This document shows positions 20,641 through 31,734 of a stretch of 64,000 bases of DNA, one piece after another (position 1 is the stretch's first letter; the number at the start of each line of letters is the position of its first letter). The notes below the pieces were generated by a model, which did not search any database, was not told the origin of the DNA, and saw only the letters and a list, made by a program, of their open reading frames with translations. Source of the DNA: Prorocentrum cordatum (Eukaryota; Sar; Dinophyceae; Prorocentrales; Prorocentraceae); NCBI GenBank assembly GCA_963575745.1, contig CAUYUJ010015281.1, forward strand, positions 224,501 to 288,500. Reading direction: 5' to 3'. The position numbers and the translations under genes were made by a program.

Positions 20641-22197
20641 AGCCGGTGACCAGACCAGCGTTTTCCGGGCGTTGAGCTCGAGCCCCAGCGGCGCAAGCGC
20701 CCGGTTCAGTGCCTGCAGCGTGAGCGCCCCAAGGTCAGCTCTTACCACCAGGTAGGAGTCGTCAAGAAGGTAAGAGAAAAGCCTCGCGTGGGGGCCCCGC
20801 TGCTGTAGCTCGCCCAAGAACTGCTCCAAGGCTGGCCGTTGACCGACGGCGAAACCAGCCGGGGACAGTGGGTCCCCTTGGTCGAAGCCCCGCCGGCTCC
20901 AGACAGCTTTGAACTGCCCGTTGGCTCCGCGCCAGTAGTGCTCGGCCGAGCGTGCGTACCACGTCTGCAACGCTTCAGCCACTTCAGGCACCGCTGCCGC
21001 CATTGCTTGGAAAGCGGGGCCCCGCCTCATCCTCTGAAACGCGGCCTTCACGTCTACCTTGATAAACAAGGCGTCCGGCCGAGTCTCTGCCAAGGCTTGC
21101 AAGTGCTTCACCAGCAAGGTCGCCCCGCCCTTGCGCCCGACCCCGTACTGGTGCTCGCCCGCCGCGTCGGCAAGCTGGTCTTTCCGCGCTCTGGCCAGTG
21201 CCCGCAGACCGAGGCGGCGGAGCGTCGCGCTCACCAGGAGGGGCGGGACCTCCCCGCCCCCCTCGTCGAGGGCCACCAGCTCTCCTGACTGGAGCGCCTG
21301 GAGGACGTCTGGTGGGAGCTCGCCGAACGCGACCCGCGCGGCCACCCGGGAGAGCAGGCACCGAGCCTCCTCGCCGTCGGCGCTGGCGGCGAGGTGCTCC
21401 AGCCGCGTGCCCAGCAGGCCTGGCGCCGTCAGCCGGGGAGGTCGTCGCAGCAGCTTCCGCACTTCTTCCTCCACCTGTGCCCGCAGCTCAGGGCTCGGCG
21501 GCGCGCGCGGCAGGGGCGCCAGCGGCGGCGGTTGCCCCTCTGCTGGGGCGTGCTCGTCTGGCGGGAAGCTCGCGCGCAGCTGGTCCAGGGTTACGTCGGT
21601 GCGCGGCGCCAGCTCGGCTCCGACTGCGGCGGCCAGGGCGCGGCTCTCTTCTCCAGCAGAGGCCAGCGTGTGCACGCGCCTCCCTCTCTCCCTGGCGGTC
21701 GTGCGTCTTGGAGGCGCCCTGGACGCTAGGCTGCCTCCCGTGGCAGAGGCCCACAGCGGCACCCATTGACCGCCCCACCATAAGGCGAGCCGCTCATCCA
21801 GTAGTTCGGCACACGTGGGGCCGCTGCCGCTGGGTCTGGCGAGGAGCATCATCTCGAACAGCAAAGGGAGCTTCCACTCTGCGGACGTGTCTCCCTGGCG
21901 GCTCGCTTCTTCCAGAACTTCCAAAGCCTTGTGGCGGGCGTGAGCCACTGCCCCGCGAAGCCTGTCGGGCACCTGGACGAAAGCGGACACTCCTGTCTTG
22001 AGCGCCGTTTCCCAGGGCAAGTTCTGCCACCACATGCGCCCGGGGAGCGCTTGGTCGTCCCAGTCTGGGCGTTTGACAGGGATCCCACCGCCGTGGCCAA
22101 GGTCACCCTCTCCCTGGGCCTCGGGGCCGGGATGTCCGCCAGCGTCGCGGTCGGCAGCTGCAGTGGCTAGCGCGGTCCGTACCTCCTGGACGTGCAC
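20191..22197 (-). pseudogene. Reverse transcriptase of the RLE-type LINE
   Basis: Motif A is LFIKVDVKAAFQRM (Asp at residue 382). Motif B is GFDQGDPLSPAGFAV (residues 438-451). Motif C is LFSYLLDDSYLVV (LLDD at 477-480). A motif-D-like LGLELNARKTLVW follows. The pre-RT region has YGVGRKGGATLLVKHLQ, typical just before motif A. Catalytic aspartates are intact. After about residue 535 the frame becomes Arg-rich because coding shifts to another frame near 20640-20690 (DDAALHFGGEEGCGLDNA...). Confidence 0.65.
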
Positions 22198-22800
22198 GGC
22201 CTCCGCCCGACCGACAGGGCGTATCTTGGCCCTTCTCAGAAGGCCCAGAAGGCCTCCAGCCTCCTGGGAAGCTCTCTGAGCCCTCTGCGAAGCCAGAGGG
22301 CGCCTTAGAAGGCCAAGGGCTCCTGAGAGGCCCCGCCGCCTTCTGAGCAGCCCCGGCCTCAGCCCCGAGCCCGAGCCCGAGCCCCGGCCCAGGCCCCGGC
22401 CCCGATCCTGGCCTCCTGGAGCTTCGACGACTGGCCCCGCCCCCTCGCGCTCCCCCCCCTCGGCGCGACGCCGACTGGCGCCTCCCCCCGCGCGCCTCGA
22501 GGCGGGCGCCTCGAGGCGCCCTTCTGCGCGGCGTGCCCCGATGCAGGTTCTGGGGGGCCCCAGCCGATTTGTTAGAATGGGGGCCGGATGGGGGGATGAA
22601 GTTAGATCGGCGGCGAGCGATGGGGGGAAGTGAGAACGAGAAGGCCGTCTCAGAAGGCGGTGGGACTTCTCAGAAGCCGCCCCCGGCCTTCTGAGAAGTT
22701 GTCTGCGCTTTCGGGAAAGCTTAGGAAACTTCTCAGAAGGCTGGAGGACTTCCGAGCCTTCTGAGAAGGCCCGCCCCTTGTCACTTCCTACCCGGGCTCG
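22198..22800. repeat. CTTCTGAGAAG near-palindrome cluster
   Basis: Many copies and variants of AAGGCC, CTTCTCAGAAGG and CCTTCTGAGAAG in both orientations, and CCCGAG hexamer runs (about 22360-22400). The core word is almost its own reverse complement, so the stretch can form many small hairpins. No gene is seen. Confidence 0.7.
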
Positions 22801-22807
22801 CCGCCGA

Positions 22808-22865
22808 AGTTAGAAGAAGAAGAAGAAGAAGAAGAAGAAAAAGAAGAAGAAGAAGAAGCAGCAGA
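22808..22865. repeat. GAA microsatellite
   Basis: Nearly pure GAA units with one AAA interruption, ending in GCAGCAG. Confidence 0.9.
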
Positions 22866-23273
22866 AACATAAGGCCGCGTCCATGTTGTAGAGCGCTGCC
22901 AACTTGCGGCAGTCAAGCACCAACTAAAGTTGGCGAGCATGTTGCGCAACCCCTCTCAGGAGCCCTCGGGGGGGGCCCTCGGGAATTTAACGGGGCTACA
23001 TGATTGCGTGTGGGCCATGACCACCTTTCCAGCACAAAGCCCGTGTGATGCGAACACAATGGACGGCGGAAACGTCCGGAGGTCCGCTGAGGTTGCTGGC
23101 TCTGCGCCGGAAGGCGCTGGCAGGAGGGCCCCCAGCCGATCCAAGAACTCCGCGCGGACCTCCGAAAGTTTGTGCTTATGTTGTTCTCTCCTTCGAGAAA
23201 TGAAGACCGTCTAGGCTCGACCAAGGCGCGCGCGCCCGCGATCGCAAGCTCCAACACAACCCCTCCCAAGCAC
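22866..23273. other. No gene beyond the adjacent putative exon
   Basis: Frames on the minus strand are short and unmatched. This stretch would be intronic or flanking sequence of the aldehyde-dehydrogenase-like exon. Confidence 0.35.
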
Positions 23274-23358
23274 CGCACGCAAGCGCCACCGAGGAGGGCT
23301 TCCACCCGAGCACGATGGGAGCGTTCCAGGGCGCGATCACTGCCACAACGCCTGGCAT
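23274..23358 (-). pseudogene. Putative aldehyde dehydrogenase exon fragment
   Basis: Minus-strand reading PGVVAVIAPWNAPIVL, then GWKPSSVALACG. The PGVV...PWNAP and ALACG(N) motifs are those of the NAD-binding region of aldehyde dehydrogenases, closest in memory to vanillin/salicylaldehyde dehydrogenases. The match stops exactly at a GT dinucleotide (plus positions 23272-23273) right after the Gly codon, where the family continues with Asn, as a splice donor would. An AG lies just upstream of the first codons. No other ALDH exon was found nearby, so this may be an isolated captured exon or chance. Confidence 0.35.
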
Positions 23359-23525
23359 GGTCCCCCTGCCTCATGATTTCCCCTTCTCTTTCCATGTGCA
23401 AGAGGAAGTAAATGGCAACATGCAGCATGGAAGACGCAAACCTGCCTACGCCCTACCTGCACAATCAGGCGTAACCCAAGGTGAGCATGAACAGAAACAG
23501 AAGACTGGCGGATGAAGAAGGAGGA

Positions 23526-23758
23526 GAGCGACGCTACACGGATCACGCACAACTCCCTCGGCATGAGAGCGCCCAGCAGGCTGCCGGAAAGGCGATCGGA
23601 TGGACCAGCCGAGGCTGCCTCCAGCCAGAGCAAGCGGTCAGGGCCAGCGACCGGGGCCGAGAGCGATGCTGGGCGGGTCATGGGCAACTCCCAAGGCATG
23701 AGAGCGACTGGCAGACTGCCGGAAGCCGATCAGAGACACAAGCCGAGGCTGCCTCCGT
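23526..23758. repeat. Tandem duplication, 135-bp period
   Basis: Units start at 23526 and 23661 (GAGCGAYGCT). Both contain GGCATGAGAGCG, CTGCCGGAA and AAGCCGAGGCTGCCTCC or CAGCCGAGGCTGCCTCC. Confidence 0.8.
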
Positions 23759-23820
23759 GTCCGCTCTCGGCCCCCCGTGACCTCCCCATGGGCCTGACGG
23801 GGCCTAGAGAGGCGTCCAGA

Positions 23821-23876
23821 AGGAGGAGGAGGAGGAGGAGGAGGAGGAGGAGGAGGAGGAGGAGGAGGAGGAGGGG
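23821..23876. repeat. AGG microsatellite
   Basis: Pure GGA/AGG trinucleotide run. Confidence 0.95.
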
Positions 23877-23964
23877 GTGACAATGGCGCGACCCGAGGCA
23901 TCGACCACCCGGTGGCGAGGCACGACGTGGGGCGTCCCTCGGGTCTCCTCCGAGCTTTGTGCAC

Positions 23965-24112
23965 CGAGCCTGTCTTCCACCACCACCACTATAAGTTGGA
24001 GGGGGAGGGGGTCCTCCTCCTCCTGCTCCTCCTCCTCCTCCTCCTCCCTCCTCCTCCGCCTCCTCCTCCTCCTCCTCCTCCTCCTCCTCCTCCTCCTCCT
24101 CCTCCTCTCCTC

Positions 24113-24140
<28 letters not shown>
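23965..24140. repeat. TTCCACCACC arm plus CTC microsatellite
   Basis: CTTCCACCACCACCACTATA followed by AGTTGGAGGGGG, then CTC units to 24137. The arm is the same as that at 8759-8790, which also precedes a CTC tract. Confidence 0.75.
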
Positions 24141-24143
<3 letters not shown>

Positions 24144-24239
24144 AACGGGTTCCCGGAATTCCTGGAGGCGCTTCTGTGGCGCGGGTGGTGCATTTTACGA
24201 GGCCTTGGGAGCGTATGTTCGGACTACAGGCTTCCAATA

Positions 24240-25435
24240 TGCCCAACACTGGCCCCAAGGCAGCGTCCTGGAGCCCTCTTAGGGGGACCTCTTGGGCCGT
24301 CTTGAGAGCCCTGGGGACCGGCCCAAGAGACCCCTCCCAAGCCGACAAATGTGTCTGTACACCTCTGCTGAAAAATAAGGGAACTTCACGGTAAGAAGAT
24401 GGCCTTCACTCCAAGCGTTTTCTTGAACAGCAGTCCAGGTCAAGAGATCCGACAATTCTACGATGGAAAAGCGCTCTAAGAAAACCCCCCCGGGCCCAGT
24501 CCAGATTCTTGATGTTCTTCGGCGATATCTGGAGCCCATGTGAGTTGACGCGTTTTCTCTTGAGATGTCTGATGGGTGTATGAGCGTGTCTGTATGAATG
24601 TCCCCCAGGAAGGGGGGCCCAACAGAGGGGAATCGAAGGGGCCTCTGGGGCCCGCCACCCCAAGTTGGCCCCCGAGATCGGCTCCAGGCCCCCGAAGAGG
24701 CGCCCGCAAGGAACACAGAGGCTGCCAACAGGCACCCCCCTGGAGGCCCCAAAGAGGCCTCCAGAGACCCCAAGGGGCCTTCCAAGAGACTCAAAAAGGC
24801 CTCTCGCTCACAACCTGGGCACGGTCTAGATCCACCTGCCCCTTGAGCTTGCCACAAGGATGCTTCGCGTACCAGGCCTTTCCTTTTTCAAATGCTTTCC
24901 AATCGCATTCGGCCCAAGCCGAAAGCCATACCTCAAAGACATCCAAGGACCAGAGAGTCAAAGGCAACTCGCCTCCAAGACGGGCAAAATAGCTTCCGAG
25001 ATGTCCAATATGGCGTCCAAGAGGAGTTCAAGATGTCCAAATGCGACTTCAAGACGGCTCAGATGAACCCAACCTGACCGATGACCAAGAGGCCCCCAAG
25101 GCACCCCGAGAGCGGTGCAAGGGAGGTTTCAAGCGACTCCGAATAAGCAACAGTCATTGATGTTCCTCGAAGAATTTGACACATGGTTACAGTCTCGCCT
25201 TTCCGGCTGGCCAATGCCCAAGACGGCCCAACAGGTCCTCCAAATCGCCCGAAGACGGCCCAAGATGCCCCCAAGAGGACCTCAAGACAGTCCAATCCAA
25301 GATGGACTCAAGTCGGCCGAGATGACCCTACAGGGCCTCTAAGATGGTCCAATATGCCCTCCACGACGGCCAAGAATGCCAAAGATGGCCCCAAGACGGA
25401 CCAAGATGGCTCCAAGACAGCCCCCAAGAGACCCA
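24240..25435. repeat. Degenerate CCAAGANGGCC-type array
   Basis: Long irregular run of CCAAGACGGCC, CCAAGATGGC, CCAAGAGGCC and variants, densest at 24960-25435. It belongs to the same word family as 7139-7740. At 24240-24310 a diverged piece of the 126-bp unit is present. No protein is recognised. Confidence 0.65.
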
Positions 25436-25439
25436 CAAG

Positions 25440-25916
25440 AGCTCCCCTCCTCATCCTCATCCTCTTCCTCCTCGTCCTCTTCCTCCTCCTTCTTATCCTC
25501 CTCCTCCTCCTCCTATGCCTCCTCTTCCTCCTCATCATCATCACCATCACAATCACCATCACCATCACCATCACCATCACCATCACCATCACCATCATCA
25601 TCATCATCATCATCATCATCAGCATCATCATCATCAGCATCATCATTATCATCATCATCATCATCAGCAGCAGCAGCATCAGCATAATCATCAGCATCCT
25701 CATCATCACCATCATCATCATCAGCACCATGATCAGCATCAGCAGCATCAGCATCATCAGCATCAGCAGCAGCATCAGCCGCAGCATCAGCATCCGCATC
25801 ATCATGATCAGCAGCATCAGCATCTTCAATATCATCAGCATCGTAACCATCACCGTAATCAGCATCAGCAGCATCATCAGCAGCTTCGTTATCGGTATCA
25901 TAATCATCATCCTCAG

Positions 25917-25965
<49 letters not shown>

Positions 25966-26971
25966 GTCAGCATCATCATCATCATCAGCATCATCATCAT
26001 CAGTATCAGCAGTAGCATCATCATCATAATCATCATCATCATAATCATCATCATCATGACCATCATCATCATCACATTCAGCATCATAACCATCCGCATC
26101 AGCATCCTCATCATCAACTCCATCATCATCACCAGCCCCCGCATCATCAACATCGTCAACAACAACATCGTCATCAGCATACTCTTCAGCCCCGGCATCA
26201 TCAACATCAGCATCATCATCAACAGCATCAGCATTATCGTCGGCGTCATCCGCATCAGCATCAGCATTATCATCATCAGCACCATCATCATCAACAGCAT
26301 CAGCACCAGCAGTATCGTCATCAGCATCAACATCAGCAGCATAACCATCATCATCACCAACAGCATGATCAGCACCGTCGTCGGCATCCGCATAATCCTC
26401 CTCATCCTCATCAATAGCATCATGATCGTCATCATCAGGATCGTCAGCATCATCAACCGCATCATTAGTAGCAGCGTCAGACGCAACATCACCAGCATCT
26501 GCATCAGCATCAGCATTATCATCATCATCATCAGAATGGGTGTACTGATCAGCATCATCAGCATCATCAGCAGCATCATCAGCAACAGCATCATCATCAT
26601 GATCATCATCAGCATCATCAGCATCCCCCCTCATCCCCCTCCTCATCATCACCATCCTCATCCTCATCCTCAGCCTCCTCCTCCTCATCATTATCCGCCT
26701 CCTCCGCCTCATCCGCCTCCTCGTTATTGTCCTCCTCCTCCTTTTCCTCCGCATCCTAGTCCTTCTTCTCCTCTTCCTGTTCCTCCTCCTCCTCCGCCTC
26801 CTCCTCCTCATCTTCCGCCTCCTCCCCATCCTCCTCCTCATCCTCCTCCTCCGCCTCCCCCGCCTCTTCCTGGTCCTACTCCTCTTCCTCCTCCTCCTCC
26901 TCCTCCTCCTCCTCAGCCTCCTCTTCTTCCTCTTCCATCCCCTCCTCCTCATCATCATCCTCCACCTCCTC

Positions 26972-27002
<31 letters not shown>

Positions 27003-27262
27003 TCCTCCTCTCCTCCTCCTCCTCCTCCTCCTCCCTCTCCTCCTCCTCCTCCTCCTCTTCCTCCTCCTCCTCTCTCCCCGCCTCCTTCTCCGATTCCTCC
27101 TCCCACCTCCCTCCTCCTCCTCCTCCTCCTCCTCCTCCTCATCCGCCTCCTCTTCCTCCTCTCCACATCCTCATCCTCCTCTTCCTCCCCCTCCTCCCCC
27201 ACCTCAGCCGCCTCCTCCCCCTCCTCCTCCTACCGACATCCTCCTCCTCATCCTCCTCCTCC

Positions 27263-27295
<33 letters not shown>

Positions 27296-27326
27296 GCATC
27301 ATCATCAGCATCATCCTCATCCTCAG

Positions 27327-27412
<86 letters not shown>

Positions 27413-27595
27413 GCATCAGCATCAGCATCATCATCCTGTCCCATTATCGTCATCCTCCTGATCATCATCATCATCCTCCGCCCCCTCCTTCTCATCCTCC
27501 TCCTCCTCCTCCTCCTCCTCCTCCTCCTCCGCTTCCACCTCATTATCCTCCTCATCCTCCTAGTCCCCATCTTCCTCCTCATCCCCCTCTTCTTC
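25440..27595. repeat. 2.1-kb CAT/CTC compound microsatellite
   Basis: CTC at both ends and CAT with CAG/ACC interruptions in the middle (about 25535-26630 and 27260-27440). The arrays stay open in many frames on both strands (His, Ile, Ser, Asp, Met or Pro-rich). Those frames are artefacts. It directly precedes the plus-strand LINE. Confidence 0.95.
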
Positions 27596-27889
27596 ATAAT
27601 AGTTGTATGGGCATGTTTCTTCGTACTGCGATTATCCATATTAGGAGCCCTTCTGCCTGGCACCCGGCCCTGAGGAGCTCGAGGTCCCGTCTCCGTCGGC
27701 TCTCCCTGAGCCTGGCGTGGACCTATATCCATCAGCTTAGGACTCGCCGAGAGCTTCGGGAGTGGCCGCCGCTGGAGGCGTGGTCGGCTGCGCCCTGGTC
27801 ACGGAGACCCTCGATGAGCTCTGGGCTGAAGACTCTGAGGACTCCCCCCCAGTTTGACGATGTCCCTGATCATATCGCTCAGCGCCCTG

Positions 27890-28138
27890 CGAGGAGTACG
27901 GACAGCCCATGCAGAAGGTCGAGGATGCTTATATGGCTTACGCCGTAACCGATCAAGACACCAGTAGGTTTCGAGGGAGAGCCCGTAAGTTCAAGCAAAA
28001 AGAGCAGGAGGTCAGGTCAAAGCGACTAAGCCAACTGGTGGTCGAGAACATCTAACACGCTCGAACTCTACTGCACGTTGGTCGACAGAAAGAAAGGTAG
28101 TCAGCAGCAGCGGGAGCTTCGCAACATAGCCCAAAGGC
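27890..28138 (+). pseudogene. Pre-RT region of the plus-strand LINE
   Basis: AYAVTDQDTSRFRGRARKFK, then KEQEVRSKRLSQLVVENI, resembles the basic stretch between endonuclease and RT in dinoflagellate LINEs. It ends in a stop before the RT frame. It is short and of low certainty. Confidence 0.3.
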
Positions 28139-29959
28139 TTGCACATGAGGGGGTCCCGTCGGGAGGTAAGAGCCCCACTCCGACGGCGCGCCTCCACCGT
28201 GCTGTTTGGATCGAGCGTCGCTCGGACATTTCCCAAGGTCGAGCATCAGACGCTCCTTGCCATGGCACTCCAAGCATCCGACGAGTCCGCCCGAGCCCAC
28301 AGGCAAGAGTTTGAAAAGGAGTCGCGCGCGTGGGCCGATTGGCTCTCGGACCCCTCCCTCGCCAAGCCTGGGAAATTGCACAAGATAACGAAGCCCCGCC
28401 CTAGATTTGAAGATACAGTAATTCGCGGTGACAGGAAAGGAACGCCGCCATTAGAATTTAGATGTTTTCTATTTTTTGAAAAAAACTCTGTCGTTGAGGG
28501 GAACTGGCCCTCTAAACGTATCACGTATCACGACTCCGTAGCCGCTCTGGCTCGAATCAGGGAGCAGGCTCGACGGGAGCCTTGCCCTGCCTGGTCGCCA
28601 GAGCAGCTGGACCAGGCCCTCCGCCTCCAGCCTGACGCGGGCAGGGGCGTCGACGGACTTGTCGCCAGTGGTATGCGCCGCCTCCCCGTGGCGGCGCGCC
28701 AACCGTTCGTGGATCTGATTCACTCAGTGGAGGAGCGGCAAGCATGGCCATACCAGCTGCTCCAAGCCATCGCCATGCTGGAGCCCAAGAAGTCTGGTGA
28801 CAGGGCTCTGGCGCAGGTAGCATGGCTGGTCCGATGCTGGCAGGTGCTCAGGAGGCCAGCCGTGGAGGGCTGGGCCGCCAGGGCGTCGCAGCACTGGGAC
28901 GCGGCGCTGAAGGGCTCCTCCTGCGTCCGCGAGGCGCTCGCGAGGGCGCTGCAGGACGAGGCGGCAGGCGCGATGGCGATGTAGTCGGCGGTCTCCCTGG
29001 CAGACATCAGCAGGTTCTACGACAACTTGACAGTTCCGACGGTGCTCACGGCATGCGAGGACCTTACGTTCCCGAAGCGCGTGCTGGCACTGGAGCTGCA
29101 GATTCATGCAATACCACGGCTTCTACGTGGAGCTGGAGCATACGGCAACCCTTGCCAGGCCACCATATCGCTCCTGGCGGGATCGAGACATGCGAACAAC
29201 CTCGCCCGCGCGGTCGTCGACGGAGCGCTGTCCAAGGTGACCCTCCCGACCCCACGGGCAAACCCCAGAGCGTGGTTCGACGACGTGAGTACCACGGTCT
29301 ACGGCAGTGCGAGAGCGGTGGAGGACACCATCGTCAGCTCTACCGACATCCTCGAAAGGGCCCTCGACGACGAGGTCCTCGAATCAGCAGACTAAAGCGT
29401 GATAATCAGCTCCGATTGGGCCATGACAGTGCGCATCACGGCCAGACTCAAGCGCAAGGGGATACTCATCTGTGCTGCTCAAGAGGCCAAAGACCTTGGC
29501 ATCGATCCAGCAGCACGTGGAGTAAGGAGAGGAGCGACACACACGGAGAGGAGATCAAAGGCGTACAAACGAATGACATCGGTGGGAAAGACGTTGAGAA
29601 GGCTGAGAAGAGAAAAGGCAATGACTATGGAAAACCAGGGGCCGATGCCAGCTCTCATGCACTGTACAAAAGCACATGGACAGGCCCTTGCAGCGATATT
29701 TCGTGCCCGCCGGAGGTACATCGCTGCACTTGCCGCTCCACGTCCTCGGAGGTGTATCACGACGTTCTTGAAACTAGAAGGTAACGATCCTGCCCTGGAA
29801 ATTCCAAAGGCCCAACTGCGGGCCTGGTTCGATATGTATGCGCATCGTGCCGACTTGCGAGGTGTTATCACAAGGGTGCGGAAGAAGATTTACACCGTCT
29901 GCATAGGGCCCCACCTCAACACCGCTGGAGGCAGAGTCGAGGGATTATTGGTTCGTTGA
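28139..29959 (+). pseudogene. Reverse transcriptase of the plus-strand LINE, two in-frame stops
   Basis: A single reading frame is interrupted by TAG at 28982-28984 and TAA at 29393-29395. The first part has RGVDGLVASGMRRLP, QAWPYQLLQAIAMLEPKKSG and LVRCWQVLRRPAVEGWA (RT fingers). The second has VSLADISRFYDNL (motif A), ISLLAGSRHANNLARAV (motif B) and RAWFDDVSTTV (motif C, FDD). The third has IISSDWAMTVRITARLKRKG and AAQEAKDLGIDPAARGVRR (post-RT). Catalytic aspartates are present. The stops make the copy non-functional unless read through. Confidence 0.6.
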
Positions 29960-30035
29960 TTTTGACCCTTTGGGAAGCAGGCTGGGACCCCAAGACGGCA
30001 ACAAGATGAAGTGACCCACAGGCGACGACTGGGAG

Positions 30036-31027
30036 ATGAAGCCAGAGGATGCGGAGCGCAACCCTGCGACTATCATCACGGCTCTCCTGTCAGATATTAA
30101 GCTACAGCTGTGGAAAACAGCATCCAGAGGATATCTTGGCAAAGGCATGGAAAATGGAGTTGACGCTTCAGATGCGAAAAGGACGCTTGCAAAGTTGAGA
30201 AGAGATAACATTGCCAGAAGCGAATGCCCTCTTAACAGCCATGACAGCAGGCACTTGGACGCCAGCGAGGAAAGCAGACCGGTCTTTGTGCCTGTGGCCC
30301 GCGTGCAGATGACTTTCACAGAATCTGGGGAGACTGCAGCGCCAGGCCAGAGTATCCAGATTTTGAGAATTCCCAAGCTCGGCAACGCAGCTACCCCAGC
30401 ATGTGGCTGAGAAGCATCCCGCCGAAAGCATGGACCACACCCTCCGACTGCGACACGGTCTATACCGAGACCCTCTTCGGGGAGGCGCTGAACCTGCAGC
30501 GCATCGTGGCCCAGGTGCAGCCTCTGTTGGCCTGTGGCGACGGCAGCGGCGGTGAGAACGCCGACGACGAGAGGTATCGGCGCTGCGGCTGGAGCTGGAT
30601 CGCCCTGGACACCACCGAGCCCGACGAGCCGGCGATCCGAGGAGGTGCCGAGGGCCCGCCCGCGGGCCCTCGGCAAACGAACAACCGAGCCGAGATCTCG
30701 TCCTTGCTGTCCGCCCTGCGCCGCACGCAGGGCCCGATGCACTTCTGGACGGACTCGGAGATCCTCCACAAGGGCTGGCGCCGTGGCAGACATCGACAGC
30801 CTGGAGGGTTGAGCGTGCTAGCCAACCTGTCGGAGCAGATCGCGCTGGCCATCAGCGAGCGCGGTGAGTCCGACGTGCAGGTCTTCTTCATGCACAGCCA
30901 CCAGACCTGGGAGAAGGCCCAGGCCAGAGGCGTGCCCTCGGCAGCGTGGCTCGGGAATTCTGTCGCAGATAGGATTGCAGGAAGAGCAGCGAGTGATCAT
31001 ACAATGCCTGAAGCCAGATTGACTTGA
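30036..31027 (+). pseudogene. RNase H region of the plus-strand LINE
   Basis: 30036-30410 (PATIITALLSDIKLQLWKTA, YLGKGMENGVD) is a linker in another frame. 30401-31027 is RNase H: ACGDGSGGEN (Asp47), TNNRAEISSLLSALR (Glu98), HFWTDSEILHKGW (Asp118), FFMHSHQTW (His165) and LGNSVADRIAGRAA (Asn186, Asp190). All catalytic positions are present. RNase H removes the RNA strand after cDNA synthesis. Confidence 0.65.
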
Positions 31028-31339
31028 TATAAATGGGCCGTCGCCACAGGGTATAGGATTAGGAATAGAATTATGAGAGCTACGTTTAACGCGTTCGATA
31101 ATGAAGTTTTGGATCCCACGACGAGGCAGGTCAGAAGAGCCCAGAGGACATATCGACCCTATGCCCTCGCCCACGCCCAAGCAATTTCGAACCACCAGCT
31201 CATTGATTTGAAATCAAGGTGGTCCGGTAGTTGTTGTCAAAGCTCGGCCTGTAAGCTATCGAATAAGAAGAAGTTGAATGGTTGGTTGACCTCCGAGTGC
31301 CATGGCCCCCCAGAGAGCAGCCCCAGCAGCAGCAGTTAG

Positions 31340-31560
31340 CGGCGGGTGCTAGGCTCGGCCACCCGTCCTACACTCTCATGTTTTATGAGCCCTACTGGGT
31401 TTGCTCGTTGTGCGGGTACAGAACGGACGCTCTTGGGGGAGGGGCATCCCAGAGGCCTCGCGGAGGAGTGTAAGTGTCAAGACGGGCAACCCCCGTCAAA
31501 GATGGGAGCCTGGGTTTTATCACGTGTCAAGGACGGCCGCCCTCTCAGATAGGGCAGCCG
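31340..31560 (+). pseudogene. C-terminal CxxC zinc-tail of the plus-strand LINE
   Basis: HPSYTLMFYEPYWVCSLCGY, then, across a shift, KCQDGQPPSK and VKDGRPL. A WxCxxCG...C...P pattern at the very end of the polyprotein recurs in the LINE at 34.5-40.6 kb. Likely a nucleic-acid-binding zinc ribbon. Confidence 0.4.
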
Positions 31561-31734
31561 AGGTGCCAAGTCGGTGTGTCCCCGCCCCCCACCCCACCCC
31601 CGGGCCTGTCGTGCCCGCTTGGCGGGACCCTGCTGGCCTAGGGAGGGAGGCCATCCCATTTAGGCCCTGCCAGAGGCCACTCCTTGAAGTCCTCCTGCAG
31701 CTCTGACCAAGTCATATTGGGAAAGCAATGGAAA

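Larger units (their letters stand above)
19174..22197 (-). mobile_element. LINE with C-terminal restriction-like endonuclease (R2/NeSL-type layout)
   Basis: RT lies at the 5' part and a restriction-like endonuclease (RLE) at the 3' end, in minus-strand order. This differs from the APE-type LINEs elsewhere in the window. Reading passes through three segments (frame of 20191-22197, then 19359-20696, then 19174-19866), so at least two shifts exist. No DinoSL, poly(A) or target duplication was found, and the 5' limit is taken at the first open codon. Confidence 0.65.

Noticed and set aside
25183-27948. A 921-residue open frame rich in Ile, Pro, His and Ser
   Set aside because: It is a read-through of the CAT/CTC microsatellite; equally long frames exist in other phases and on the other strand.
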